Shown here piece by piece: positions 1-8,265 of a stretch of 20,215 nucleotides of DNA (position 1 is the stretch's first letter; each line of letters starts with the position of its first letter). The stretch spans positions 1-20,215 of the forward strand of contig JAFTLM010000183.1 in assembly GCA_017455945.1 (NCBI GenBank), read 5' to 3'. A program made the translations under genes and the position numbers. The DNA comes from Clostridia bacterium. Lineage in GTDB: Bacteria; Bacillota; Clostridia; Oscillospirales; CAG-272. Under the pieces are notes generated by a model, which made no database searches, had not been told where the DNA came from, and worked only from the letters and a program-made list of their open reading frames with translations.

Positions 1-101
1 TAAACGCCAAAAACTGCCGCACTTCCGCCTGAGCCCACTACGTTTATTATTTCATATCGGTCGGCAAGCACTCTGCCGATGTAATTATCGTACTTGCCCA
101 T
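1..101 (-). CDS. prkC: Serine/threonine protein kinase, PrkC/PknB type (N-terminal fragment)
   Basis: Only the first 33 codons lie in the window; the gene runs off the left edge. The start MGKYDNYIGRVLADRYEIIN followed by VGSGGSAAVFGV has the layout of the N-lobe of a Hanks-type kinase: a lead-in ending in RYEI, then the glycine-rich ATP loop (G-S-G-G-S-A-A-V). In Bacilli and Clostridia this kinase is membrane-anchored with extracellular PASTA repeats and senses muropeptides; those parts are outside the window. The ATG at 101 lies one base after the TGA of the PP2C phosphatase gene, so the kinase/phosphatase pair is translationally coupled. This kinase next to prpC and rlmN is the conserved order, which supports the call despite the short fragment. 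Confidence 0.82.
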   Translation of the reverse strand, partial: MGKYDNYIGRVLADRYEIINVVGSGGSAAVFGV

Positions 102-102
102 A

Positions 103-885
103 TCAATCACCGTTTAAGTCTATCATAATAAGCGTGATGTTGTCGCTTCCGTCGTTTTTCTTGGCAAGCTCTATAAGGCTGTTTACTTTTTGTTCGGTTG
201 AAAGCGACGGATTCATCGTAATTGCCATACACTCTTCCTCACTGACCGAATTTGAAAATCCGTCGGAGCAGAGAAGTATCTTGGTTTCTTTTACCTCGTC
301 GGAACTGAGCGGAAAGGTGTCTGTGTCGGGCGAACAGGTTACGTCTATGCCTATTGCCTTTGTAATAAGATTTTTCTTTTTTGATTTTTTAGCTTCTTCC
401 AAGGTCAGTTTTCCCTGGTCAAGCATATATTGGACGTAAGAATGATCCTTCGATACCTGAAGGATGTCGCGGCTGTCCACCGTGTAAAGTCGGCTGTCAC
501 CGATATTCGCCCAGCTTATTCTTTTTCCGCCGTCAACAATCAAAGCGGCAACAAGAGTGGTTCCCATTCCTTCGGAAACGTCCAGCTCTTCCTGCTTGGC
601 TATAATGCGGTTGTTGGCAACGGTTACCGCGTTTTGGAGAATCAGGTCGGCTTCTGTGTCGGAAAGCGAGAGACGGCGTTTTTTAATATGCGAAGCACAA
701 AGCCGCTCTACGGTTTCAATAAATGTTCTCATCGCCAACTCGGAGGCGACGTCACCGAGATCCAAGCCCCCCATTCCGTCGCACACAACGGCAATAAGGG
801 CGTTGTCGGCTATGAGCTTTGTGCCGAAAACGTCTTCGTTTGCTTTTCTTACGTTGCCTATATCGCTTTTTCCGAATACTTTCAT
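103..885 (-). CDS. prpC: PP2C-family serine/threonine protein phosphatase
   Basis: A 260-residue single-domain PP2C (PPM) phosphatase, the usual length for PrpC/Stp. It is expected to remove phosphate from proteins phosphorylated by the adjacent PrkC-type kinase, using two metal ions. Visible family motifs in order are DIGNVRKANED near the N terminus, VCDGMGG (metal-binding Asp), GMGTTLVAA, NIGDSRLY, DHSYV, ILLCSDGFSN and the C-terminal DGSDNIT, which supplies the last metal-binding Asp. No signal peptide or membrane segment is seen, so it is cytoplasmic. The ATG at 885 follows the rlmN stop by two bases, with a GGAG ribosome site inside the end of rlmN. It is followed immediately by the kinase gene, as in many Bacillota. 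Confidence 0.95.
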   Translation of the reverse strand: MKVFGKSDIGNVRKANEDVFGTKLIADNALIAVVCDGMGGLDLGDVASELAMRTFIETVERLCASHIKKRRLSLSDTEADLILQNAVTVANNRIIAKQEELDVSEGMGTTLVAALIVDGGKRISWANIGDSRLYTVDSRDILQVSKDHSYVQYMLDQGKLTLEEAKKSKKKNLITKAIGIDVTCSPDTDTFPLSSDEVKETKILLCSDGFSNSVSEEECMAITMNPSLSTEQKVNSLIELAKKNDGSDNITLIMIDLNGD

Positions 886-887
886 AA

Positions 888-1964
888 TTACTCCAAGTCT
901 TTTGATTTCATAGAATTGCGGCGAAGCTGACCGCAGGAAGCGTTTATGTCAGAGCCGAGTTTACGCCGTACCGTAGCGCGTATACCGCGCTTTTCCAGGG
1001 TTGCCGCAAAAAGAGAAATAGCCTTTTTGTCGGAATGAACGAAATCGCGTTCGTCAACTTCGTTTACGGGAATGAGATTGACGTGTATGGGCATAGAAAC
1101 GTTTTTTGACCTCAGCTTTGAGTTGAGTAATGACGCCAGTTCTTCGGCGTCTCCCACAGAATCGTTTTTACCCGAAATAAGTGTGTATTCAAAAGAAATT
1201 CTTCTGCCCGTAGCCGCAAAGTAAGAGCGGCAGGCGTCAAGAAGCTCTCCTATTCCGTATTTTCTGTTTATGGGCATAATCTCCGAACGCTTTTCGTCGT
1301 TTGAGGCGTGGAGAGAAATTGACAGCGTTATGGGGAGATTTTCTTTTTCAAGCTCCTTTATTTTTGGAACTATTCCGCAGGTGGAGAGCGAAATGTGTCT
1401 GTATCCGATGTTAAGACCGTCTTTGTCGCCAACCAGATGAAGGAATTTTATCACGTTGCCGTAGTTGTCAAGAGGCTCGCCGATGCCCATCATAACGATG
1501 TTTGAGATTCGTTCTCCCAGGTCGCGTTCGGCGGCGATTATCTGACCCAGCAACTCCGAGGGGGCAAGGTCTCTCACACGTCCGTCGATGGTGGAAGCAC
1601 AGAAACGGCACCCCATTCGACAGCCTACCTGTGAAGAAATGCAAATGGTTATTCCGTGTTCGTAACGCATAACTACCGATTCGATACAGTTGCCGTCACA
1701 CAGCCCGAAAAGGTATTTTACCGTTCCGTCAATAGCCGAGACAAGCTTTTGCTCAATCACGGGTAAAGAATATGAGGCAAGCTCCGATATTTTCGCCTTG
1801 GTAGCCTTTGAAATGTTGGTTATCTCATCCAACAGCAATCCCTTGTGCATCTGGGTAAAAAGCTGTGAGGCTCGGTATTTCGGCTCGCCTATTTGTATAA
1901 AAAATTCTGTCAGCTCGTCCTTGTCAAGTGAGAGCAGATCGATTTTTGTCGTGCTTTCTTCCAT
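888..1964 (-). CDS. rlmN: 23S rRNA (adenine(2503)-C(2))-methyltransferase, radical SAM enzyme RlmN
   Basis: A 358-residue protein, normal for RlmN. The family methylates C2 of A2503 in 23S rRNA and A37 in some tRNAs by a radical-SAM ping-pong mechanism. The radical SAM cluster motif C-x3-C-x2-C is visible at residues 115, 119 and 122 (VGCRMGCRFCAS). The second conserved cysteine, which resolves the methyl-enzyme intermediate, is probably Cys344 in DINASCGQLRR. The motif MMGIGEPLDNY and the segment SLHASNDEKR are also typical. The ATG at 1964 overlaps the last base of the rsmB stop (TAATG), and prpC begins two bases after its own stop. Its partner rsmB is also an rRNA methyltransferase, so the two form a ribosome-modification block in the operon. 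Confidence 0.97.
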   Translation of the reverse strand: MEESTTKIDLLSLDKDELTEFFIQIGEPKYRASQLFTQMHKGLLLDEITNISKATKAKISELASYSLPVIEQKLVSAIDGTVKYLFGLCDGNCIESVVMRYEHGITICISSQVGCRMGCRFCASTIDGRVRDLAPSELLGQIIAAERDLGERISNIVMMGIGEPLDNYGNVIKFLHLVGDKDGLNIGYRHISLSTCGIVPKIKELEKENLPITLSISLHASNDEKRSEIMPINRKYGIGELLDACRSYFAATGRRISFEYTLISGKNDSVGDAEELASLLNSKLRSKNVSMPIHVNLIPVNEVDERDFVHSDKKAISLFAATLEKRGIRATVRRKLGSDINASCGQLRRNSMKSKDLE

Positions 1965-3268
1965 TATTTTACCTTTCTGAGCTTGGCTATAAAGAAACCG
2001 TCCGTCTTGTGGTCGTATGGGTTAAGAGTCAGCATACCGTCTTTTGAGGCTATGCCGCCTATATTGAAATCGCAGGTTTCAAAATTTTTGTGAGCTGCGA
2101 GAAATTTTTCTACGTTAAGTTGATTTTCTTCGGGAAGCAGTGTGCAGGTGGAATAAACCAACACCCCGCCTTTTTTAAGATATCTTGCAGAGTTGCAAAG
2201 GATATCGTATTGAATTTGCGGGAGCCCTTCGGACTCCTTGGGGTCTTTGTATCTTATCTCGGGTTTTTTAGCCATAACGCCAAAGCCCGAACAGGGAACG
2301 TCGCAGATTATTTTGTCCGCATAGTTCTCAAGAGCTTCGTCAAAAATCCTGCCGTCCCGCGCATCGGTGGATATTATTGATATCCCCAGATTTTCAGCCC
2401 CCCTGTTTACCAAAGACAGCTTGTTTTCGTGCAGGTCAAAAGACCGTATCTCGCCGACGTTTTTCATTTCGATAGCCGCACCGAAGCTCTTTGAACCGGG
2501 ACAAGAGCAGATGTCAAGAACCCTGTCTCCGCTTTGGGCACCCAAAGCAAGCACGCAAAGCTGTGACGCCTCGTCCTGCACAAAGCAGAGCCCCTCATCA
2601 ATGCCAAGCTCCGACACAGGTGAGCCGCTTACCTTCACTCCGCAGGGAGAGAGGGAAGAGCGTTCTGCGTTGATGTCTTTTGCCACAAGCTTTGAGACAA
2701 AATCATCTGTCGAAATTTTAAGAGTGTTCACACGCAGAGTCGTCGAAGGTTCTTTGCAGAAGGCGTCGAATATTTTTTCTGCCTTTTCAAAACCAAAAAT
2801 TTCAATGAATTTTTCGCACAGTTGGGTAGGGAAAGAATAGGTTACAGAAAGATATTCTGTGGGTGACTTTTCCTTGTCGGGAAAAACTATTTCCGCTGAT
2901 TTTCGCTGATAGTTGCGGAGAATGGCGTTTGCAAAGCCTCGGCTCCTCTGTGGGCAAAGCTCAACGCTTTCGTTTATCGCCGCGTGGGGAGGTATTTTGT
3001 CAAGATAGATAAGCTGATAAAGCCCCATTCTCAGAATATTTCTGATGTTCAGCTCTATTTTTGAAGGGGGAAGCGATGACAGCGAATTGATTATGTAGTC
3101 GAGTGTAAGCTTGCGCTCGATAACACCGTACACGAGAACGCAGAGAAGGGAACTGTCCTGAGTGTCAAGACAGTTCTTTTTTATTGCGTTGTCTATGGCG
3201 ATGTTTGAATACTGCCCCGCCTTTTCGGTTTTGTTGAGCAGTTCAAGCGCTAACTTACGAACGTTCAT
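1964..3268 (-). CDS. rsmB: 16S rRNA (cytosine(967)-C(5))-methyltransferase RsmB
   Basis: 434 residues, matching the two-part RsmB family: an N-terminal NusB-like RNA-binding domain (about residues 1-130, with GVIERKLTLDYIIN and LRMGLYQLIYLD) and a C-terminal SAM-dependent Rossmann methyltransferase. The SAM-binding motif I reads DICSCPGSKSFG, a variant of the common CAAPGGKT. The two cysteines of m5C methyltransferases are present in DVPCSGFGVMAKKPEIR (motif IV) and STCTLLPEEN (motif VI, nucleophile). The start codon abuts the fmt stop (TAA-ATG), so translation is probably coupled. Its end overlaps rlmN by one base. The position fmt-rsmB-rlmN is conserved across Bacillota. Cytoplasmic. Confidence 0.96.
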   Translation of the reverse strand: MNVRKLALELLNKTEKAGQYSNIAIDNAIKKNCLDTQDSSLLCVLVYGVIERKLTLDYIINSLSSLPPSKIELNIRNILRMGLYQLIYLDKIPPHAAINESVELCPQRSRGFANAILRNYQRKSAEIVFPDKEKSPTEYLSVTYSFPTQLCEKFIEIFGFEKAEKIFDAFCKEPSTTLRVNTLKISTDDFVSKLVAKDINAERSSLSPCGVKVSGSPVSELGIDEGLCFVQDEASQLCVLALGAQSGDRVLDICSCPGSKSFGAAIEMKNVGEIRSFDLHENKLSLVNRGAENLGISIISTDARDGRIFDEALENYADKIICDVPCSGFGVMAKKPEIRYKDPKESEGLPQIQYDILCNSARYLKKGGVLVYSTCTLLPEENQLNVEKFLAAHKNFETCDFNIGGIASKDGMLTLNPYDHKTDGFFIAKLRKVK

Positions 3269-4204
3269 TTATTTTAAGATATCTCCAACATTTATTTTTC
3301 TGCCTCTGATAAACTCATCGGCTCTCATTCTGCCTTTTCCTTCGGGAAGAACGCCCGTGAGGGCTATTTTTCCTTTGCCGCAGGCAACAACTATTTCTCC
3401 GTCAAGCGATACCACCTCGCCCGCTTCTTTGCCGCAAATCGTGTCTCGGTCAACTATGCGTGCGGAGGTTACCTTCAACAGTTTTCCGTCCGGTGTGTGG
3501 GTAAAGGTCAAGGGAATTGGCGAAAGCCCTCTGATAAGGTTGTGCAGCTCCTCTGCCGACTTTGAAAAATCAAGCAGACAATCGCTCTTTTCTATTTTCG
3601 CCGCGTACGTGGAAAGGGTATCGTCCTGCTTTTCACGCTTCATATTGCCGGCTTTTATAAGCTTTACCGTTTCTATAAGTGCCTCGGCTCCGCACACGGA
3701 CAGCTTGTCGTGAATATCCTCAAAATTGTCGTCCTCGGCAATTTCCACTTCGGACTTGTAAAGCATATCTCCCGTATCAACTCCGATATCCATTTGCTGG
3801 ATCGTTACTCCCGTTACCTTCTCGCCATCAATGATGGCACGTTGCATAGGCGCGGCACCTCTGTATTTGGGCAGAAGTGAGCCGTGAACGTTGATGCAAC
3901 CGTATTTGGGGTAGTCAAGCACGTTTTTGGGAAGTATTTTTCCGAAAGCCACTACCACGATAAGCTCGGGGTCAAGCTTTGCAAGAAGCTCCGCGAAAGC
4001 TTCGTCTTTGCAGGTTGTCGGCTGGTAAACCTCAAGCCCTTTTTCAAGAGCCCAGGCTTTTACCGGGGGAGGCGTCAGTGTGTAGCCTCTGCCCTTTGGC
4101 TTGTCGGGTTGGGTTATGACACCGACAATTTCCTCACCGCTCTCATAAAGTGCCCTAAGCGTGGGAATGGCAAAGTCGGGTGTTCCCATAAAAAGAATTT
4201 TCAT
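3269..4204 (-). CDS. fmt: Methionyl-tRNA formyltransferase
   Basis: A 311-residue Fmt that formylates Met-tRNA(fMet) from 10-formyltetrahydrofolate for translation initiation. It starts MKILFMGTPDFAIPTL. The catalytic triad matches Asn105 and His107 in INVHGSLLPKYRGAAP and Asp143 in MDIGVDTGDML. The C-terminal tRNA-contacting domain with LIRGLSPIP is complete. I chose the ATG at 4204 because it has an AAGGAG ribosome site at 4211-4216 and begins exactly at the family start. The reading frame also stays open upstream into def, so one continuous 486-codon frame spans 3269-4729. I think this is two genes joined by a frameshift at the end of def, not a genuine bifunctional enzyme. The stop abuts the rsmB start. 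Confidence 0.93.
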   Translation of the reverse strand: MKILFMGTPDFAIPTLRALYESGEEIVGVITQPDKPKGRGYTLTPPPVKAWALEKGLEVYQPTTCKDEAFAELLAKLDPELIVVVAFGKILPKNVLDYPKYGCINVHGSLLPKYRGAAPMQRAIIDGEKVTGVTIQQMDIGVDTGDMLYKSEVEIAEDDNFEDIHDKLSVCGAEALIETVKLIKAGNMKREKQDDTLSTYAAKIEKSDCLLDFSKSAEELHNLIRGLSPIPLTFTHTPDGKLLKVTSARIVDRDTICGKEAGEVVSLDGEIVVACGKGKIALTGVLPEGKGRMRADEFIRGRKINVGDILK

Positions 4205-4217
4205 AGCGGTCTCCTTA
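4205..4217 (-). promoter_or_regulatory. fmt ribosome-binding site overlapping the shadow def stop
   Basis: On the minus strand TAA (4217-4215) overlaps AAGGAG (4216-4211), which lies six bases before the ATG of fmt. This is the usual stop/Shine-Dalgarno/start arrangement of neighbouring operon genes. It decides the fmt start and supports def and fmt being separate genes. Confidence 0.75.
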
Positions 4218-4729
4218 TTTGGAACGTCTCTTTTTGCGAGGCGTGGGTTCTTCTTGAGGAATTTTGTCATCGGGGGCACGGCGGCAGTGCATAACCTTGC
4301 GTCAAGATGGTCTATCTCGTGGGAAAGTGCTTTTGCAAGGAAATCGGAAGCCGTTATCTCGCATTCCTCGCCCTTTCGGTTGAGATAGCGGACCGTGATG
4401 TGCATAGGTCTGTCGGTGTAAATCCACTCGTTGGGGAATGAGAGACAGCCTTCTTCGGTATACTGATGTCCCGAAAAAGCGATTATCTTTGGATTGATAA
4501 GCTCAATAAGTTCTTGGGAGTCCTCGGGAGTTTCGCCCTCGTATTCAATGATTGCTATTTTGCGGAGAACGCCTACCTGGGGCGCGGCAAGTCCCGCACC
4601 GCCTGCGGCCGTCAGCGTTTCTCTCATGTCATCTAAAAGTCTGATGATTCTTGGGGTTATTTCTTCAACCTCGCGGCATTTTTGGTTAAGTATATCGTCT
4701 CCGCGTGTAACTATTTTAAGTTTAGCCAT
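4215..4729 (-). CDS. def: Peptide deformylase, with apparent frameshift near its 3' end
   Basis: The metalloenzyme that removes the formyl group from nascent N-terminal fMet. All three signature motifs are intact: GAGLAAPQVGV (residues 44-54), EGCLSFP (metal ligand Cys95) and HEIDH (residues 137-141, catalytic Glu and His ligands). After Leu146 (codon at 4292-4294) the original frame no longer looks like a deformylase and runs on into fmt. One frame over, it continues from the ATG at 4292 as MHCRRAPDDKIPQEEP then a lysine/arginine-rich tail, ending in TAA at 4215-4217 right before the fmt ribosome site. I infer a single missing base near 4280-4300, either a real mutation or a sequencing error. 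Catalysis should survive because only the tail changes. The coordinates assume the native stop; as sequenced the frame continues to 3269. Confidence 0.85.
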
Positions 4730-4739
4730 AATGTATCTC

Positions 4740-7226
4740 CTATAAATTGGTGGGATTGAAGTCTATTGACAGCGTGGTTTTGCTTTTGGCTTCAATTCCG
4801 TATTTGGTCAGAATCCGCGAGAAAAGCTCACGGCATTTTACGCTCAATTTACATTTTATTACCAGCCTCATTCGGTATTTTTCGTCAACCTTGTAGACAG
4901 GAGCCTCAAAGGGACCGAAAACCACGAATGGAAGGTCGGGGTAGTCTTTTGTTGCCAGTATTCTGAACTCGTCGTACACTCTTTTTGCCGCCATAGCAAG
5001 CTCGGTTTCGTTTGACGAAACAATTGTGAGCAACGCAATGTCGCAGTAGGGCGGAAATTCAAGAACCTTACGCAGGGCTATTTCTCTTTCGAAAAAGCTG
5101 TCGTAGTCCTGTGCACAGGCAAGCTTTATTATATCGTTGTCGGGGTTTATCGTTTGAATGACAGCAAAGCCGGGCTTGTCGGCGCGTCCCGCCCGTCCTA
5201 TGACCTGAGTCAGCATTGCAAAGGTACGTTCTCCTGCTCTGTAGTCGTCAAGATAAAGCGAGGAGTCAGCCGACAGAACGCCCACCAATGTGACCTCGGG
5301 AAAATCGTGTCCCTTGGTTACCATTTGAGTGCCTATGAGAAGGTCGGCTTCGTGTTTTCTGAATTTGCCTAAAAGCTCGTTGTATGAGCTCTTGGTAGCT
5401 GTGGTGTCGGTATCCATACGCAGAATTTTAGAGCCGGGCAGAAGCTCCGAAATTTCGTGTTCTACCCGTTGAGTGCCGTATCCCATAAAGGATATGTGCT
5501 CGCTTCCGCAGTCGGGACACTTTTGAGGAACCGTCATTCTCATTCCGCACCAGTGACAGATGAGAGTTCCGTCATCATACGTGCCTTTTTTGGTATGATA
5601 GGTCATCGAAACACTGCACCTGGGGCAGACTATTGCGTTTCCGCAGGCTCTGCAGGATGCAAAATGATTATATCCGCGTCGGTTGAGGAAAAGAATTGCC
5701 TGTTCCTTTTCGTTCTGGTTGTCGATGAGAGCTCTGGCGAGAGTTTCGCCAAGCGGTGTAACGTTTCCCGTGCGTGTCTCATGTCGCATATCCGAAACTA
5801 TTACCTGCGGCAAGGTGGCGTTTCCGTATCGCTTTGTGAGACGGAGAAGCTTGTATTTTCCGTCTTTCGCCTTGAGATAGCTTTCTACAGAGGGAGTTGC
5901 GGAGGCAAGCAGCATAACCGCCCCATTTTCCGCACATCTGAAGCGTGCTATGTCTCTGGCGTGATATTTTGGGTTTTGGTCGGATTTGTAGGTGTGCTCC
6001 TGTTCTTCGTCTATGATTATCATTCCCAGGTTCTTTACAGGTGCAAACACAGCCGAGCGGGTTCCGATAACCACGTCGGCACGTCCGTCTTTGATAAGCT
6101 TGTGAGTGTCTGCTCTCTCTCCGTGCGACAGCCCCGAATGGATAACGGCAACTCTGTCACCGTACCTTGAGCAGAAGATACCCAGCGTTTGCGGGGTAAG
6201 TGCAATTTCGGGAACCAATATGATAACGCCTCTGTTTTGTGACAAAGCGTAGTCGATTGTTTTGAGCATAACGCTGGTTTTTCCGCTTCCCGTTACACCG
6301 TAGAGCAACGCTGCGGAGGGCTTTTTCAGTGCCACCATTTCGCAAAGTGCCTCATAGGCGTTTTGCTGTTCGTCGTTGAGCGTTATTTCTCTCTTTTCGC
6401 TTTTTTCGGGAACTTCGTAAGGAATACGGTAGGAAATGCTCTTTTTGGCTTTTATCAACCCCTTGGCGATAAGCGATTTGAGTTGAACTTTGGTGGCTTT
6501 TGTTGCCTTTAGCAGGTCGTCCTCGCTCATTTCTCCGTTTTCAAGCAACGTAGAAAAGACAGCCCAGCATTTTGGTGCTTTCGGTACGTTTGGGTCGGAT
6601 TTTGAGAAAAGCTCGGAACGTGCCAGGTCTTCGGTGGCAGACACCGAATAAGATAGGGTTTCAATGCCGGCCTCAGAGGTTTTAACTTCAAGCTCCTGAG
6701 CGATAAATCCTCCGTCTTTGAGCTTTTTCAGCTTCTGTGCTGCCGACGCTCCGAATTTTGCTTTTATGTTGCTGAGCGAAGCCTTCTTTCTTCCCTTAAG
6801 ATATTCATAGATAAAAAGAGCCTGCGTGTCAAGTCCTTTCGGATTGTCGGGGAGGCTTTTGGCTGTAAGCGAAAAGAACTCCTCGAATCTTGACATCGCG
6901 GCTGACGGTAACATAGTGTGAACGGCGTCTCCGTAGGTGCACAGTGTCGTGTCTTTCATAAATTTGCAAAGCTTCAGCATTTCGCTGTCAAGTGCAACCT
7001 CCGGCGGACAGACCGAGATAATCGGTTTTACGTTTGAATAATCGGCTTTTTCGCATATTTCACTGACAAGAGCCATATATCTCTTGTTTCCGTTACCGAA
7101 AGGGACTGTTACGAAATTTCCCACGTTTACGAAATCGCGTAAATCTGGCGGAAGAAAATAGTCGTATGCTCGGTCGATGCAATAAGGTGCATCGAGAATA
7201 TACACCTTGGCATAATTCTTATCCAT
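4740..7226 (-). CDS. priA: Primosomal replication restart helicase PriA
   Basis: An 828-residue superfamily 2 helicase that binds stalled forks and reloads the replicative helicase. In order it shows the N-terminal 3'-end-binding domain (residues ~1-110), a winged-helix-like region, Walker A GVTGSGKT (310-317), the Walker B/DExH box as DEEQ (406-409), motif III SATPS, paired CxxC zinc sites (Cys525/528, 534/537, 557/560, 570/573), and the C-terminal helicase motif VI QVIGRAGRADKPG. In many PriA proteins the DExH box is DEEH; the glutamine here may be a lineage variant. The ATG at 7226 has a strong AAGGAGG site upstream. It follows rpoZ by 38 bases, where coaBC would be expected, and precedes def by ten bases. 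Confidence 0.97.
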   Translation of the reverse strand: MDKNYAKVYILDAPYCIDRAYDYFLPPDLRDFVNVGNFVTVPFGNGNKRYMALVSEICEKADYSNVKPIISVCPPEVALDSEMLKLCKFMKDTTLCTYGDAVHTMLPSAAMSRFEEFFSLTAKSLPDNPKGLDTQALFIYEYLKGRKKASLSNIKAKFGASAAQKLKKLKDGGFIAQELEVKTSEAGIETLSYSVSATEDLARSELFSKSDPNVPKAPKCWAVFSTLLENGEMSEDDLLKATKATKVQLKSLIAKGLIKAKKSISYRIPYEVPEKSEKREITLNDEQQNAYEALCEMVALKKPSAALLYGVTGSGKTSVMLKTIDYALSQNRGVIILVPEIALTPQTLGIFCSRYGDRVAVIHSGLSHGERADTHKLIKDGRADVVIGTRSAVFAPVKNLGMIIIDEEQEHTYKSDQNPKYHARDIARFRCAENGAVMLLASATPSVESYLKAKDGKYKLLRLTKRYGNATLPQVIVSDMRHETRTGNVTPLGETLARALIDNQNEKEQAILFLNRRGYNHFASCRACGNAIVCPRCSVSMTYHTKKGTYDDGTLICHWCGMRMTVPQKCPDCGSEHISFMGYGTQRVEHEISELLPGSKILRMDTDTTATKSSYNELLGKFRKHEADLLIGTQMVTKGHDFPEVTLVGVLSADSSLYLDDYRAGERTFAMLTQVIGRAGRADKPGFAVIQTINPDNDIIKLACAQDYDSFFEREIALRKVLEFPPYCDIALLTIVSSNETELAMAAKRVYDEFRILATKDYPDLPFVVFGPFEAPVYKVDEKYRMRLVIKCKLSVKCRELFSRILTKYGIEAKSKTTLSIDFNPTNL

Positions 7227-7264
7227 AACAGTCCTCCTTTCCGTAAAATGTGAGCTGCCGTAAA

Positions 7265-7600
7265 TTATTCGCCGTCGTTTTCGTCTGCGTTTTCAGCAGG
7301 GGTTTCCTCGTCCTCGGACACTTCTTCAGGTTCTTCGGGAACGCACTCTACTATCTTGTATTCGCCCTTGTGAATACGGTTGATGGCGATTTTTACCGCC
7401 TTTTCGTCCTTGAGCTCTTTGTCTACCATATTCACGATAGACTTGTCGCTTTCTTTTCCGCCTGCGGCAGCCTTTTCGGCAGATTCACGCTGTTTAACGT
7501 ACTCGTCTGTAACCATACGTGCACACTTTGCGGTAGCTATAGCAAGCTGGTATCTGTTGAATTGGTCCTTTGTAAGTTCGCTGAATGTGGGGTAAATCAT
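7265..7600 (-). CDS. rpoZ: DNA-directed RNA polymerase omega subunit
   Basis: A 111-residue protein, within the range of Clostridia omega subunits. The N-terminal half MIYPTFSELTKDQFNRYQLA followed by IATAKCARMV is the omega core helix. The segment KSIVNMVDKELKDEKAVKIA followed by INRIHKGEYKIVE is the second conserved block. The remainder is an acidic tail rich in Glu, Asp and Pro, which is often variable. Omega helps assemble and stabilise RNA polymerase through beta-prime. An AAGGAG ribosome site precedes the ATG. Its place directly after gmk matches the conserved gmk-rpoZ order and supports the call, since omega is short and diverges quickly. Confidence 0.85.
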   Translation of the reverse strand: MIYPTFSELTKDQFNRYQLAIATAKCARMVTDEYVKQRESAEKAAAGGKESDKSIVNMVDKELKDEKAVKIAINRIHKGEYKIVECVPEEPEEVSEDEETPAENADENDGE

Positions 7601-7641
7601 TTTTCTATTCTCCTTTTTGAATGTATAAAATTAGTTTGTTG

Positions 7642-8253
7642 TTAATTTGCAAAATAATTAATAGCCGCTTTGGGATTGCGGGCGGATGCCAACTGCTCGG
7701 CACGGACTATGGCGAGGATATCCTCAGCGCATTTTTCGCTTTCGCCGTCGTAGTTGTATACTATGTAGTCATATTCGGGGGCTTTTACCACCTCGTTTTT
7801 TGTCTGCTCAAGCCGTTCGCGGATTTTTTCCTCGGTTTCGGTGCCGCGGCCTCTCAAACGCTCTTCCTGAACTTTGTAAGAGGGCGGAAGAAGCATTATG
7901 AGAAGTGCATCGGGGTATTTTTTCTTTACCTGCATTGCACCGTCCACTTCTATCTCAAGAATAAGATTTTTTCCGCTTTTGAGCACCCTTTCGGCTTCTG
8001 TTTTCGGGGTGCCGTAATAGTTGCCGCAGTAGCTTGTGTATTCAAGCATATCACCAAGTGTTATGCGGCGTTCAAATTCGTCGTGAGTGATGTAATAGTA
8101 GTTGACGCCGTCAACCTCTCCCGGGCGGGGAGCTCTCGTTGTGGCAGAAACCGAATAAACAAATTCGTCACGCTCGATAAGCTTCGCGTTTACGGTGCCT
8201 TTTCCGCTTCCCGCGGGGCCCGAAACCACGATAAGTAATCCTTTTTTTGACAT
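7642..8253 (-). CDS. gmk: Guanylate kinase
   Basis: 203 residues, standard for Gmk, which phosphorylates GMP to GDP using ATP in purine nucleotide synthesis. The P-loop reads SGPAGSGKGT (residues 11-20). The GMP-binding signature follows as SATTRAPRPGEVDGVNYYYI with the conserved FERRITLGDMLEYTSYCGNY and YGTP. The lid region includes RLRGRGTETEEKIRERL. No targeting signal is present. The gene lies 12 bases after remA and 41 bases before rpoZ. In Bacillota this trio links nucleotide supply and (p)ppGpp-sensitive enzymes with RNA polymerase; I see no special regulation inside the operon here. Confidence 0.97.
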   Translation of the reverse strand: MSKKGLLIVVSGPAGSGKGTVNAKLIERDEFVYSVSATTRAPRPGEVDGVNYYYITHDEFERRITLGDMLEYTSYCGNYYGTPKTEAERVLKSGKNLILEIEVDGAMQVKKKYPDALLIMLLPPSYKVQEERLRGRGTETEEKIRERLEQTKNEVVKAPEYDYIVYNYDGESEKCAEDILAIVRAEQLASARNPKAAINYFAN

Positions 8254-8265
8254 AATTCTTATCCT

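Larger units (their letters stand above)
3269..4729 (-). other. Continuous def-fmt reading frame (486 codons as sequenced)
   Basis: Read literally, def and fmt form one uninterrupted minus-strand frame: deformylase at residues 1-146, a proline/lysine linker at 147-175 without recognisable homology, and Fmt from Met176. This would join enzymes that act at opposite ends of N-formylmethionine metabolism. The out-of-frame def stop and the intact fmt ribosome site argue that it arose from a one-base loss. Fmt can still be made separately from its own start. I list it because an automatic gene caller will report one gene here. Confidence 0.6.

Noticed and set aside
430..930. Plus-strand open frames overlapping prpC and rlmN.
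   Set aside because: They lie opposite well-defined genes and show no recognisable protein motifs or ribosome sites.
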